Shown: positions 16,070-25,204 of the stretch, piece by piece
Numbering within the stretch: position 1 is the stretch's first letter
Layout: every line of letters starts with the position of its first letter
Assembly: GCF_011927835.1 (NCBI RefSeq)
Contig: NZ_JAATJH010000012.1
Coordinates: forward strand, 1 to 60,451
DNA: 60,451 nucleotides
Direction of reading: 5' to 3'
DNA from: Neolewinella antarctica
GTDB lineage: Bacteria > Bacteroidota > Bacteroidia > Chitinophagales > Saprospiraceae
Program-made: the position numbers and the translations under genes
Notes under the pieces: model-generated
Database searches by the model: none
Told to the model about the DNA's origin: nothing
Seen by the model: only the letters and a program-made list of their open reading frames with translations

Positions 16070-18608
16070 AATTGCGGTTCCGATTATAAAAAAACAGCCC
16101 GATGACCGCGCAAACCGCCGCCAGCAAACCACCCCAGATAGTCGTCGATATTTGGCCGTACCAGACTTTCGTGCGGTCCCAGTTCACCGGCTGCATCCCA
16201 CCAAAAGCTTCGAAGGCCGCCCAGCGGGAGGGGTGCGCGTCGGGGTGGGCTTCCCGGTAGTCGCGCCGGGCGTTCTGCAGGGCGATGTGGGCCGGCTGCC
16301 CCTCCGCCGTGTAATTGTAGAAGGACTGCATCATCTCCGCCGTAGCAAAATCATTTACCGCCCAGTTGGAAGCGACGACGGTGCGCGCGCCGGCGGCGAA
16401 GTAGGCGCGGGTGAGGCCGATGGTGCCTTCGACGGTGTTCTGCCCGCCCCTGCTCGTTTCGCAGGCGCTCAGCACGATCAGTTCTGCTTCCAGTTTCTCC
16501 TGGGCAATGTCCCGGGCGTTCAGCGCAACGGGCTGGTTGTCGGCGTCGACGAAATAGATGCGGCTCTCCAAGCCGTCCTGCTGGTTGGATTTAGCGTGGG
16601 TGGCCAGGTGAATGATGCCGTAATTCGGTGCGTACTCGTGGTAACGGTCGAGGGTAGCGCGGGCACTGGTGTAGAAAGCCCCCCCGGATATTTCTTCTAG
16701 CCACGTCACCTCTTTTTCGTTGTAGCTCAGGGCTGAGATGGTGGGGTCCGTAGATTCTTTGAAGTCCGGGGCCAGGGCCAGCGGTTGATGGTATTTCGGT
16801 GCGGGGCGCAGCGCGTTCAGCATCTCCATCGTTCGCAGGGAAAATTGCCGGCTGATGGCGTGCTCGACGCCCAGGTACCGTGGGTTGTTGGTTAGGGAGT
16901 CTTTACGCAGGAGGTTAAAGGGGAGCGTTTCCAGGTTGTCATTCGCGACGATGTGGAGGGCGTTGGGGAGTAAAGTGTCTAAATCGGCGAGGAGGAGTTG
17001 GTAGAGTCGGTGGGATATTTGGGGTAGGCGGGTATTTTTTTGGTTTGTTTGGGCTAGTATTCCAATTTCAGTAGCCAGCGAATCCATTTCGTTACTGTAG
17101 TTCATCCGGTCGGCCCGCAATATTTCTCCCGTCACGGTTAATCGGTACAGCCCCCGATCGCTTTTGTAGAAAGCTATGGCCATGGAAGAATCCGACGCTA
17201 GCTTTTTTTGGAGGCTCTGCATGTTTACTTGATAGTTGCTTAATAGTAAATCATAGTATTCTTTATACTCCCGTCGAAAAGCTTCTTTACTTTCGGTGAA
17301 TGATTTTACGGCAGCATAAATATCTAATAATGTATTTGTTGAATTTAGGGCGCCGTCCACCTCCCGCAGATTACGCTCAATATTTGCAGCCTTCATACCA
17401 AATTCGGGCTTTGTCTTAGCCACCCCGTTAAATAGTAGAGCACGGTACAGTCCCCCCGCACTAAATGCATCTACGAATGATAAGGTCCGGTCCAAATACG
17501 AAGTATCACTCGTTTTCTCGTAGAGGTATTGTCCCACTACAAAGTTATTGAGATACGCAATCTCTAAATTGGAATTTCTGAAAGTGTATAATCCAACCGC
17601 ATTCGTAAGACGATCTTCTAAATCAGCGATTCCAATCGCATCGAATATTTGAAAGGCGGTATCCACCGTTGCCATTCCCGCTCCCAGGCGGGTTTGAAAG
17701 AGCTTTGCAGTTGCGTAACTTGTCAGAACTCTTATTTCTCCATTATGCCTATTGATCTGCTGGATTTTTGCCAATAAATACTCGTTAATTACTTCCTCAG
17801 AATACTTATTTTTCAAATTTTCATTTGCAGTGTGTAGTGCTTTCTTGTAGTTTCCTTGAGCAAGTTGATGCCTCACTTCTAATCGAAGTTTCCGTATAAC
17901 ATGTCGCTGTTCATTGACTTCGGAGTATGCCTGATCAAGCGTGTCCTTATAGCGTTCTATGGATTTATCCTCAGACTCTATCAGTCTCAATACTAACTCA
18001 TCTAACAATAAATAGCGTAGTACAGGATTTTTGACGGTAACAGCAAAATCTATATATTTTTTACTCAAGTCCGTTTTCGATAATACCTGTAAAAGGTAAG
18101 AATATTTAAGTATCGCCGCTGCTTTCTGGTCAGAAGTCAATGCATCATCCTTCATTGTCTTATTTAACCTGACGTCTAGCTCACCCAGCATATTTGTAGT
18201 TGGGCTCATGGAGGTGACACTTATTGCCGCCAAAAAATTCAGATAGGAACCTTCCTTTGTTTTAGTTTTCACATATCTGTAATATACATTTGCTACATCT
18301 ACGCTACCCAATCGCTCGAGAATCGAAGCATATACGTAGGCTACCTCGATTTTGCTAAAGAAGCCATTTTCTTCGTTCGCAATAAATTCTGAGAACGTTT
18401 CGTCAGCGGCGTCAATGTCTGCTTTATCAAAACATGTGATGAGTCTTTGCAAGCACCGATCCCTTTCGGAGCAAAGACTTGTTTCCGGTCGACCATCCAC
18501 CTGGCTTGCGATATAATCCAAAACGGGGATGTAGATTATGCTATCGCATTGCCCGATTAAGCCGTTGGCACAAAAAAACAGCGTAAAAACTAGTGCGTAG
18601 AGTTGCAT
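16062..18608 (-). CDS. CHAT domain-containing protein with helical repeats and C-terminal membrane anchor
   Basis: An 848-aa protein. Residues 1-19 are a signal peptide (MQLYALVFTLFFCANGLIGQ). An alpha-helical TPR-like region runs to about 500. The CHAT caspase-like protease domain follows, with His in IIHLATHAKSN and Cys in IVLSACETSRGGQ, then GLTRAYFAAGARTVVASNW. A C-terminal transmembrane helix (about 820-840) ends in a short basic tail. A secreted, anchored CHAT protease is implied, in the periplasm or facing it. The start at 18608 was chosen because upstream codons run through the S1 terminator hairpin. AT content in the helical half (about 17000-18600) is clearly higher than in neighbouring genes. 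No other defence gene is adjacent. Confidence 0.85.
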   Translation of the reverse strand: MQLYALVFTLFFCANGLIGQCDSIIYIPVLDYIASQVDGRPETSLCSERDRCLQRLITCFDKADIDAADETFSEFIANEENGFFSKIEVAYVYASILERLGSVDVANVYYRYVKTKTKEGSYLNFLAAISVTSMSPTTNMLGELDVRLNKTMKDDALTSDQKAAAILKYSYLLQVLSKTDLSKKYIDFAVTVKNPVLRYLLLDELVLRLIESEDKSIERYKDTLDQAYSEVNEQRHVIRKLRLEVRHQLAQGNYKKALHTANENLKNKYSEEVINEYLLAKIQQINRHNGEIRVLTSYATAKLFQTRLGAGMATVDTAFQIFDAIGIADLEDRLTNAVGLYTFRNSNLEIAYLNNFVVGQYLYEKTSDTSYLDRTLSFVDAFSAGGLYRALLFNGVAKTKPEFGMKAANIERNLREVDGALNSTNTLLDIYAAVKSFTESKEAFRREYKEYYDLLLSNYQVNMQSLQKKLASDSSMAIAFYKSDRGLYRLTVTGEILRADRMNYSNEMDSLATEIGILAQTNQKNTRLPQISHRLYQLLLADLDTLLPNALHIVANDNLETLPFNLLRKDSLTNNPRYLGVEHAISRQFSLRTMEMLNALRPAPKYHQPLALAPDFKESTDPTISALSYNEKEVTWLEEISGGAFYTSARATLDRYHEYAPNYGIIHLATHAKSNQQDGLESRIYFVDADNQPVALNARDIAQEKLEAELIVLSACETSRGGQNTVEGTIGLTRAYFAAGARTVVASNWAVNDFATAEMMQSFYNYTAEGQPAHIALQNARRDYREAHPDAHPSRWAAFEAFGGMQPVNWDRTKVWYGQISTTIWGGLLAAVCAVIGLFFYNRNRNYA

Positions 18609-18617
18609 AAAAACAAA

Positions 18618-18652
18618 AAGGCCGCCCTCCCAATATTGGAAGGACGGCCTTA
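18618..18652 (-). terminator. terminator of the rpsA transcript
   Basis: AAGGCCG(T)CCTTCC / GG-AGGGCGGCCTT hairpin on the minus strand, followed by TTTTTGTTTTT, 22 nt after the S1 stop codon and just before the CHAT start. Confidence 0.85.
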
Positions 18653-18674
18653 AGGTCGTAAAATTCGGTGACAA

Positions 18675-20780
18675 TTACTTCTCGTCGTCGTCGTTTCCGC
18701 TCAACTGCTCGAAAGCTGAGAGGTCACCCAACGTGGAACGCTCGATGCTGGAAGAGGTCTTCTTCATCACCTTGCGCGTGTCGTCACGCTCCTGCTTCTC
18801 CTCTTTGTAGACCTGGTCCTTCGCTTCCTTACGGATGTCGTTGACGTAGCGGCTGTGGCTCACGGTGAGGCGCTTGCTGTCGCGGTCGAACTCGATCACC
18901 TTGACGGTGAGCGTTTCGTCCACTTCGGCGATGGTGCCGTCTTCCTTACGCATCAACTTAATCGGTGCGTAGGCTTCGAGGCCGTACGGCATCTGTACGA
19001 TGGCACCACGGTCGTCCTTGCGGAGTACGGTTGCCTCGTGGTAAGAACCTTCGGGGAACACATTCTCGAAAGTATCCCAGGGGTTCTCTTCGAGTTGCTT
19101 GTGCCCGAGGGACATCTTGCGATTGTTCTCGTCGACTTCCAGCACGGAAACCTGGATGTCATCACCCACCTTCACGAATTCGGAAGGATGGCTGAAGCGC
19201 TTCGTCCAGCTCAGGTCGCTGATGTGGATCATGCCGCCAATGCCGTCTTCGAGTTCGACGAAGACACCGTACGGCGTGAGGTTCTTAACCTTACCCGTGT
19301 GCACGGAATCCAGCGCAAAGTTCTCACCGATCATCGTCCAGGGATCGTCCTGCAACTGCTTGATGGAAAGCGACATCTTCCGATCTTCCCGGTCGATGGT
19401 TACCACTTTGGCGGGCTTCATCTCACCGACGGTGAAGTACTCGCGGGCGTTGATCGGCTGGTTGGACCAGCTGACTTCGCTCACGTGAACGAGGCCTTCT
19501 ACGCCCGGCTGAATCTCGATGAATGCGCCGTAGTCTTCGATGTTGACCACTTTGCCTTCCACCGTAGAGCCTTCCGTGATGGTTTCGTCGAGCACTTCCC
19601 ACGGGTGGGGCAGTAGCTGCTTGAGGCCAAGGGAAATACGCTTCTTGTTTTCGTCGAAATCCAGTACGGCCACGTTGACCTTCTGGTTGAGTTCGAGGAT
19701 ATCGGAGGGGTGGTTGATCCGGCCCCAGCTGATGTCCGTGATGTAGAGCAGTCCGTCTACGCCACCCAGGTCGAGGAAAGCACCGAAGTCGGTGATGTTC
19801 TTGACCACACCTTCGAGTACCTGTCCGCGTTCGAGGGAAGCGATGATTGCTTCGCGCTGCTCGGCGAGGTCGGATTCGATAAGGGCTTTGTGAGAAACGA
19901 CGGCGTTCTTGATGGTTTCGTTGATCTTGACGACCTTGAATTCCATCGTCTTACCAACGTACGCATCGTAATCGATGATCGGCTTGATGTCGATCTGCGA
20001 ACCGGGGAGGAAGGTTTCGAGACCACCACAATCGGCGATCAAACCACCCTTCGTCTTGCTGACCACCTTACCGGTGATGACCGTTCCGTTTGCGTAAGAA
20101 TCGCGGATACGATCCCAGGCGCGGAGGAGCTTGGCTTTGCGACGGCTGAGGACGAGTTGTCCCTTTTCGTCTTCCTGCTGCTCGACGTACACTTCTACGG
20201 TGTCACCGACCTGGAGGGCGGCTTGGTCGCGGAATTCGCTGAGGGGAAGCAGACCGTCTGACTTGTAGTTCAAATCGAGGATCACGTCACCGTCGATGAT
20301 GCTGCTAACTTTAGCGGACATGATCTCGGCTTCGGCGATGTTGGTCATGGAAGCGTCGAACGCTTTTTCCAGATCGGCGCGTTCCTGATCGGTGTAACGG
20401 CTGGCGGCGGAGCGGCTGGTCATGTTCCAGTTGAAGTCGGCGTGGCCTTCTCCGGTGGTGCCTGACTGGTCGGCTTCGTCGATCTCCACGCCTTCTTCCT
20501 TCACCTCTTCGGTGATGACGACGTTTACTTTCGATGCATCTTTGCGGATTATCTTGGAAGTAGGCTTTTCTTCTTCCTCTTCTTCGTCGGAAGTATCGTT
20601 GGTGTCAGCAGCGGCGGTAGCTTCAGTAGCTGCGGCTGCGGGCTTTTCTTCCGTCTTGGCGGTGGCTACGGCTTCGGTAGTTTCCGCTTGGGTTGTTGCT
20701 TCCGTTTCGGCGCTTGCCTCGGTGGAAGTTTCTGGGGTTCCCTCGGGGAGGGTGGTATCTTTTTCGTCATCCATCATCAT
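18675..20780 (-). CDS. rpsA: 30S ribosomal protein S1
   Basis: A 701-aa mRNA-binding ribosomal protein. It has an acidic, Thr/Ala/Glu-rich N-terminal extension (about 1-110, typical of Bacteroidota S1), then six S1/OB repeats from about 150 to 650. Examples are GQVLEGVVKNITDFGAFLDL followed by GLLYITDISW, and GKVKNLTPYGVFVEL followed by GMIHISDLSW. The C-terminal tail is charged. Three consecutive ATG codons (20780, 20777, 20774) precede DDEKD: the first is given, but any could be used. A longer frame to 20876 reads through the leader and is unlikely. A promoter box is at 20874-20881. Confidence 0.93.
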   Translation of the reverse strand: MMMDDEKDTTLPEGTPETSTEASAETEATTQAETTEAVATAKTEEKPAAAATEATAAADTNDTSDEEEEEEKPTSKIIRKDASKVNVVITEEVKEEGVEIDEADQSGTTGEGHADFNWNMTSRSAASRYTDQERADLEKAFDASMTNIAEAEIMSAKVSSIIDGDVILDLNYKSDGLLPLSEFRDQAALQVGDTVEVYVEQQEDEKGQLVLSRRKAKLLRAWDRIRDSYANGTVITGKVVSKTKGGLIADCGGLETFLPGSQIDIKPIIDYDAYVGKTMEFKVVKINETIKNAVVSHKALIESDLAEQREAIIASLERGQVLEGVVKNITDFGAFLDLGGVDGLLYITDISWGRINHPSDILELNQKVNVAVLDFDENKKRISLGLKQLLPHPWEVLDETITEGSTVEGKVVNIEDYGAFIEIQPGVEGLVHVSEVSWSNQPINAREYFTVGEMKPAKVVTIDREDRKMSLSIKQLQDDPWTMIGENFALDSVHTGKVKNLTPYGVFVELEDGIGGMIHISDLSWTKRFSHPSEFVKVGDDIQVSVLEVDENNRKMSLGHKQLEENPWDTFENVFPEGSYHEATVLRKDDRGAIVQMPYGLEAYAPIKLMRKEDGTIAEVDETLTVKVIEFDRDSKRLTVSHSRYVNDIRKEAKDQVYKEEKQERDDTRKVMKKTSSSIERSTLGDLSAFEQLSGNDDDEK

Positions 20781-20873
20781 GGGCTCGGAAATGTTTAAAA
20801 GGTTACTGTATTTGGCGAATTCGGGGCCCGCCGTCCCCCTTCTTCCTCGCCCGGAGGCTTGGTTTTGGACGCG

Positions 20874-20881
20874 CAAAGGTA
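20874..20881 (-). promoter_or_regulatory. -7 promoter box of rpsA
   Basis: TACCTTTG on the minus strand (TAnnTTTG), giving a leader of about 85-90 nt before the S1 start, long enough for autogenous control by S1. Confidence 0.55.
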
Positions 20882-20971
20882 CGGCCTTTTTGCTAGACTC
20901 ACACGTTATTTATTTCTACCGTTAAGTGGTTTAGGCGTGGACGCCGGTGCCGGGTTGATTCGAAGTGCGGA

Positions 20972-21118
20972 CTAGTCGAAAATACTCCAGACAGCCCTGC
21001 ACAACGCAGCGATCCCCGCAAAGAGAATTTCTACGAATAGACAAGCGATCACGTCGCCGACAAATCCAAATATCCCATCACTCTGCTTGTTTTTGTTCCG
21101 ACTATTACTGTGTGCCAT
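20972..21118 (-). CDS. small hypothetical membrane protein
   Basis: A 48-aa frame: a polar basic start (MAHSNSRNKNKQSDG), then one long hydrophobic helix (about 17-42) ending AVWSIFD. The start at 21118 is preferred to one 81 bp upstream, whose extra residues look random. Size and character fit a small single-pass membrane protein, but there is no family match to support it. Confidence 0.4.
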   Translation of the reverse strand: MAHSNSRNKNKQSDGIFGFVGDVIACLFVEILFAGIAALCRAVWSIFD

Positions 21119-21250
21119 GACCCTGCGTGATTTTCGTGTGAGCACATAGATACTTACGTAGCCGCGGGAAAGTGTTGGGTGCTGTACGAACGTAGGCAAC
21201 TACTCGACAAATGTGCCTCCAAAATGCCTGAAAGGTTGCGCTAACAATAG

Positions 21251-21286
21251 AAAACCCGATCTCCACGCAAAGTGGAGACCGGGTTT
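21251..21286 (-). terminator. terminator of tRNA-Cys
   Basis: On the minus strand AAACCCGGTCTCCAC pairs with GTGGAGATCGGGTTT around TTTGC, followed by a T-rich tail, 5 nt after the tRNA 3' end. Confidence 0.85.
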
Positions 21287-21291
21287 AACAG

Positions 21292-21362
21292 AGGTTGGGA
21301 GCGGATTCGAACCGCCGTAGCAGGTTTTGCAGACCTGAGCCTAGCCACTCGGCCACCCAACC
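21292..21362 (-). tRNA. tRNA-Cys (GCA)
   Basis: A 71-nt cloverleaf: acceptor GGTTGGG/CCCAACC, D-loop GCCGAGTGGCTAGGC, anticodon stem CAGGT...ACCTG with loop CTGCAAA (anticodon GCA at 21330-21328), and T-arm GCGGTTCGAATCCGC. CCA is not encoded, so the CCA-adding enzyme at 39708 is needed. Confidence 0.95.
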
Positions 21363-21374
21363 AAAACAGGAATG

Positions 21375-21407
21375 CAAAAGTAGGTTCCGCGGCGGCGGAC
21401 GGCCAAA
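21375..21407 (-). promoter_or_regulatory. promoter of tRNA-Cys
   Basis: Minus strand: TTTG (21407-21404), 21 bp, then TACTTTTG (21382-21375). This is a full Bacteroidota -33/-7 promoter; transcription begins a few bases before the tRNA 5' end. Confidence 0.8.
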
Positions 21408-21529
21408 CTTTTGCCGAGGTATTTATTTGGGAAGGCACGTACTAATCATAGCTTCCCATCAGCTCCGTAAACTCAGAAGTCATGTTATAAGTTGCGGGAT
21501 CACCTCACCCGGCTCTCTCCCAACTACAC

Positions 21530-21591
21530 TGCACCCGTCCCGACTTAGTCGGGACCAGCTAGTCTCGCACTTAGTCGGGGCGACCGCGCCC
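21530..21591. repeat. dispersed GC-rich motif with palindromic insert
   Basis: TGCACCCG, then palindrome GTCCCGACTTAGTCGGGAC, a second half-palindrome CTTAGTCGGGG, then CGACCGCGCCC. Same ends as the 17-bp motif, with a longer middle. It directly abuts the 3' end of the DUF4349 gene. Confidence 0.6.
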
Positions 21592-22425
21592 TTATTTATC
21601 ACCACTACCGCCCTTGCGGAAGATTCGGCTGCGAAATATGAAGATTATCAGCAGAATTAGCAGGACGGGCCAGAGGTAAACCACCGCTACGAAAACGTCT
21701 ACGATGCCGGTAGCTCCGCTCTTGAGGGCTTCCCCGAGCCGCTCCACAATCCCCGGATCTTCGGCGACGTACTCGTCCGTTACTTCCGTCAGCGTCACTT
21801 GGATGGTGGAAAAACCAACCTTGTTGTCCAGAAACCGGAGCCGTCCTTTCTTGCTCTCGATCTCTTCTTCGATGACGCGAATCTTTTCCTGAACTTGCAG
21901 GATCTCTTCAATCGTTCGCGCCTTTTTCAGGATCTCTTTGTACTGCGCCAGGTAAGCGAGCTTGTTTTCGAGGCGGATCCCCAAATCGACGTATTCTTCC
22001 GTCACGTCGCTGGCACTCACCTCCTTCAGGGTCAGTTGGCCCGTGCCGCCTTCGAGTGAAGCAAGTAATAGTTCGAAATTATCGACGGGCACACGGATAA
22101 CGAGTACGTAACCGATCGAGCCGTAGCTCGTCTGGTACTCCTCGCGCTCGTAGTACGCGTCATTCCGCCGGAGCAGACTGTCAACGCGCTGTTTCCCCAG
22201 GGCGAGATTTTTCACCTTGAAAGCTAAACGACCGTTCTTGATGATTTTGGCCGCGGCACGTTCCGTTTGTGCCCGATCGTCGGTGAGATTCATACCGGAC
22301 TCCGCCCCCCGATCATCCGCCGAGCTTTCGTAGGATTCCGCACTCGTGTCACCTGAATACTGCTCAGTACCTTGTCCGCAGGCAAAGAGTAAGGAGAAGG
22401 TGAGAAAGGTGATAATGTGCTTCAT
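21592..22425 (-). CDS. DUF4349 domain-containing lipoprotein
   Basis: A 277-aa protein. Lipoprotein signal with lipobox LFAC (about residue 13). A DUF4349 core spans about 65-230, with the strand AFKVKNLALGKQRVDSLL and the segment VLVIRVPVDNFELLLASL. A coiled coil at about 165-205 (EEILQVQEKIRVIEEEIESKKGR) follows, and a C-terminal transmembrane helix (about 245-265) ends in a basic tail. Function of the family is unknown. The start at 22425 gives a proper signal; upstream codons do not. Confidence 0.88.
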   Translation of the reverse strand: MKHIITFLTFSLLFACGQGTEQYSGDTSAESYESSADDRGAESGMNLTDDRAQTERAAAKIIKNGRLAFKVKNLALGKQRVDSLLRRNDAYYEREEYQTSYGSIGYVLVIRVPVDNFELLLASLEGGTGQLTLKEVSASDVTEEYVDLGIRLENKLAYLAQYKEILKKARTIEEILQVQEKIRVIEEEIESKKGRLRFLDNKVGFSTIQVTLTEVTDEYVAEDPGIVERLGEALKSGATGIVDVFVAVVYLWPVLLILLIIFIFRSRIFRKGGSGDK

Positions 22426-22512
22426 GGTGGATCGATTTAGTGTGCTTACTTGATGCAGCAATTGATGAAAAGCACATTCAAGTGAGCAGCTTGGCATCTC
22501 GTTAACAGTAAT

Positions 22513-22531
22513 GGGCGCGGTCGCGGATGCA
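22513..22531 (-). repeat. dispersed 17-bp GC-rich motif
   Basis: Minus strand TGCATCCGCGACCGCGCCC, one mismatch to TGCACCCGCGACCGCGC. It lies between the DUF4349 and AsmA-like genes. Confidence 0.65.
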
Positions 22532-22596
22532 GAGGATATGTGATAAGCCATTGAGCATTTCACATTACTCCCGTCTAAGGACCTTTCGGCGGTACG

Positions 22597-25083
22597 TCAG
22601 CCACCGAACCGTGACCGTAGACCACGCTCAATCCGTTGCCGCCGCAGCAGACTCCGCTCAAAGGCGGCTTTTACCGCCCGTTTGTCCTGTTCCACCGCAA
22701 AGGTTTCTACCGGCCCCTTCATCGTGTAATAAAGATTGAACCAGCCCTGCCGCTCCGGCAAGACTTCCAGTTCGTCATCGTGGCGGGAGAGCTTGTTGGC
22801 GATCGCCTGGCCGGCGTTTACCTTGATGGCATAGTCTAACTCCTGCTCGAAAGTGTGGCTACCGGCCAGGTCCATATTCAGCGCGCTGGATTGGATGAAC
22901 ATGGCGGGTATGTATAAGGTCTGGTCGGAGATTTCGAAGTAGTTCTCCAGTTTCGTAAAGCGGACCCGCTCCAAATCACCGGATTTAAGGGCGAAAGCGA
23001 AGTTTTCGAGCATGGCGAAATCGTGCAGCTCACCGTCGATGATGGTCAGGTGGGCCAGAACTCTTAGGGCACCGTAGTCAAACTCGCCGGCTTCATCGAA
23101 GGCGGATTCGATCCAGAGTTGCGCGTCCATCGCTCCCGTCAGGTTATCGGAGGTAAGCACTTTTTGAGCGAAGTTTTCACCTTGCTCGAAAAATTCCTTC
23201 ACGTCGATCCGGTTACCCGCTACCCGGCCTTCCACGCGGAGACGCTCGGTGAAAAACACGTCGCCGTCCAGCCGTAGCTCGCCGCCCATGGCGACGGTTA
23301 CCCCAGCTACGCCGAGCCGACCGGGGGTGAAATTGAGTTGGCCGATAAAGTCTTTTCCCTCGATTTCGCCGTAGTTCCATTCCTCCAACCGGGCGTCGAA
23401 GCGGCCGCGTAGCAAGTCGCTGATCCGCACGCGGTCGCTTACGGTTCTCGCTCGCAAAGAATCCACGGCACCCGCGGCCTCGGCCAATTCTTCTTCCGCT
23501 TCCGTGGGGCCGGAGAGTGCGATGAGTTCATCTAGATCCAGCGACTCGCCTTCCAAACGCGCGTCGAAGATCAATTCGGCGTCATTGGTATTCAGCGAAT
23601 CGGCGAAGAGAACGGGAATAAGGTTAGTTGCTTCTCCAGTGAAGGTGATTTCGGTCCCCGGGCCGCTGAAAGCGAATTGCTGGAGTCGCATTTTATTACC
23701 CAATAGTTCAAGATTGCCCGACGGGAAATTCAACTCCCGTCCCCGCACGGTCAATTCCGCATCGTCGACCCTTAGCCTACCTTCGGCGCGAACGCGTCCC
23801 ATGCCCCGGGGGGTGAGCATGTCTTTGTACTTTCCGGTGATCCGAATATTTTCGGCGCGTAGAAAGCCACCGCCGTCCGTAATCGGCCCCTCACCGAGCA
23901 GAGCGGGCAGGGTTTCCAGGGCGTAGGCACCGTCGGCCTCAAAAGTGACGGTCGGGTTTTCGGTGTCCTCAACCAGCAGGGTCATGCTGAAGGGCTGGCG
24001 ACGAAACTCACCCGTCAGTTTGTCGATGGAAAAAGTTTGTACGCCGCCCTTCGGTCCGTCAAGGTAATTAAAGGTGGCGCGGAGATCGAGGTCCTTGACG
24101 CCAACGTTGACGCGGGGGCTGCCGACGCGGCCGTCGGTAAAGTCTAGTTTGCCTTCGATGCGGGGATACGCGCGCTCCGTCCACGGGCCCCTGACGGTGG
24201 CGGAAAGGAGGAGTTCCCCCCGGGTTTCCAACTCAGCCAGGTTGCCGGCGTAGGCGGGCGGAATGAGGGCGATCACGTCGGCGAGGCTGCCGGATTCGGA
24301 ATCTATCCGGAGGTCCGTCTGAAAGCCATCTTTCGTTGGTTGCAGTTTGCCGACTACGTCGAGTTCGAGATCACCCACCTCCAGGTGAAGCGGGGCCAGG
24401 GTGTAGACGCCGACGGCGTTGTCGATGTCCGTGCTGGCGGTAACGATGAGCTGCTGGCGGCTAACGTAGCGGTCGCCCTGCTGATCCAGATAGTCGACAA
24501 AGATGCTGCCGTCGGTGGAGAGGAGGTAGTTCGTCGTACCGAAATCGCCGGTGAAGGTGAGCCCGTCGATTCTTCCGGCCAGGTCCACGTTCAGCTGCCG
24601 GTCACGGTAGCTGACGCCGACGTTCTGAAAGATGGCTTCGCCGATGTTGAATTCCGTAGGTTCCGCCGGGGCGTCCGACGCAGCGGTTCGTTCACCCACG
24701 GAAGTGTAGCCGGCCAGCTGGTAGTTCGTGTTGCCATCGGCGTCGGTGAGCAGCTGGAGTTGACCATCGCGCACGACCACTTCCCTTACCCGAATTTTTC
24801 CGAATAAACTGCCCAGGTCCAGGAGAAAATCTATCCGATCGGCCGCCAGTAATTCGCTGCCGTCCGAGCCAGCTACTTCCACGTGCTGCAGGCCAACGGA
24901 GAGATTGGGGAAGGTAGACCAGAAGGCGACCTCGTACCGCTCGATACGAATTTCTCCCTGTAACCGGTCGTTGAGGGACGTGACGACGGACCGGGCGATG
25001 GGCCCACCGAAGAAGGTGACGGCGACTACGGGAATGAGGAAGACCAGGGAGAGGAGGATGGCCGCGAATTTTAGTCCCTTCAT
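22597..25083 (-). CDS. AsmA-like envelope protein
   Basis: An 828-aa protein with an N-terminal membrane helix (about 4-26), then the AsmA N-terminal pattern LNDRLQGEIRIERYEVAFWSTFPNLSVGLQHVEV. A long beta-rich body follows, and the C-terminal AsmA region includes LDAQLWIESAF-type strands and GELHDFAMLENFAFALKSG near 715-735. AsmA-type proteins span the periplasm and are implicated in lipid transport or outer-membrane maintenance. It is separated from dapA upstream by a very long perfect inverted repeat. Confidence 0.88.
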   Translation of the reverse strand: MKGLKFAAILLSLVFLIPVVAVTFFGGPIARSVVTSLNDRLQGEIRIERYEVAFWSTFPNLSVGLQHVEVAGSDGSELLAADRIDFLLDLGSLFGKIRVREVVVRDGQLQLLTDADGNTNYQLAGYTSVGERTAASDAPAEPTEFNIGEAIFQNVGVSYRDRQLNVDLAGRIDGLTFTGDFGTTNYLLSTDGSIFVDYLDQQGDRYVSRQQLIVTASTDIDNAVGVYTLAPLHLEVGDLELDVVGKLQPTKDGFQTDLRIDSESGSLADVIALIPPAYAGNLAELETRGELLLSATVRGPWTERAYPRIEGKLDFTDGRVGSPRVNVGVKDLDLRATFNYLDGPKGGVQTFSIDKLTGEFRRQPFSMTLLVEDTENPTVTFEADGAYALETLPALLGEGPITDGGGFLRAENIRITGKYKDMLTPRGMGRVRAEGRLRVDDAELTVRGRELNFPSGNLELLGNKMRLQQFAFSGPGTEITFTGEATNLIPVLFADSLNTNDAELIFDARLEGESLDLDELIALSGPTEAEEELAEAAGAVDSLRARTVSDRVRISDLLRGRFDARLEEWNYGEIEGKDFIGQLNFTPGRLGVAGVTVAMGGELRLDGDVFFTERLRVEGRVAGNRIDVKEFFEQGENFAQKVLTSDNLTGAMDAQLWIESAFDEAGEFDYGALRVLAHLTIIDGELHDFAMLENFAFALKSGDLERVRFTKLENYFEISDQTLYIPAMFIQSSALNMDLAGSHTFEQELDYAIKVNAGQAIANKLSRHDDELEVLPERQGWFNLYYTMKGPVETFAVEQDKRAVKAAFERSLLRRQRIERGLRSRFGG

Positions 25084-25097
25084 TGGTAGTTTTTAAT

Positions 25098-25177
25098 AAA
25101 GGTTGAGGGCATCCTGCCCGAACGTAACGGCGGAAGCGCTCCCGCATGGCCGTTCGGGCAGGATGCCCTCAACCTTT
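25098..25177. repeat. 27-bp perfect inverted repeat between dapA and the AsmA-like gene
   Basis: Arms 25098-25124 and 25151-25177 are exact reverse complements (AAAGGTTGAGGGCATCCTGC... and its partner), enclosing 26 bp. Without a long T-run it is stronger than a usual terminator. It could block read-through from dapA, stabilise an mRNA end, or be a remnant of a small mobile palindrome. Confidence 0.85.
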
Positions 25178-25204
25178 AGACCTAACACTTATAGTAGCAC
25201 AAGC

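Noticed and set aside
16062..18608. CHAT protein as a CRISPR-associated (Craspase-type) protease
   Set aside because: No gRAMP/Cas7-11, no CRISPR array, and the protein has an export signal.
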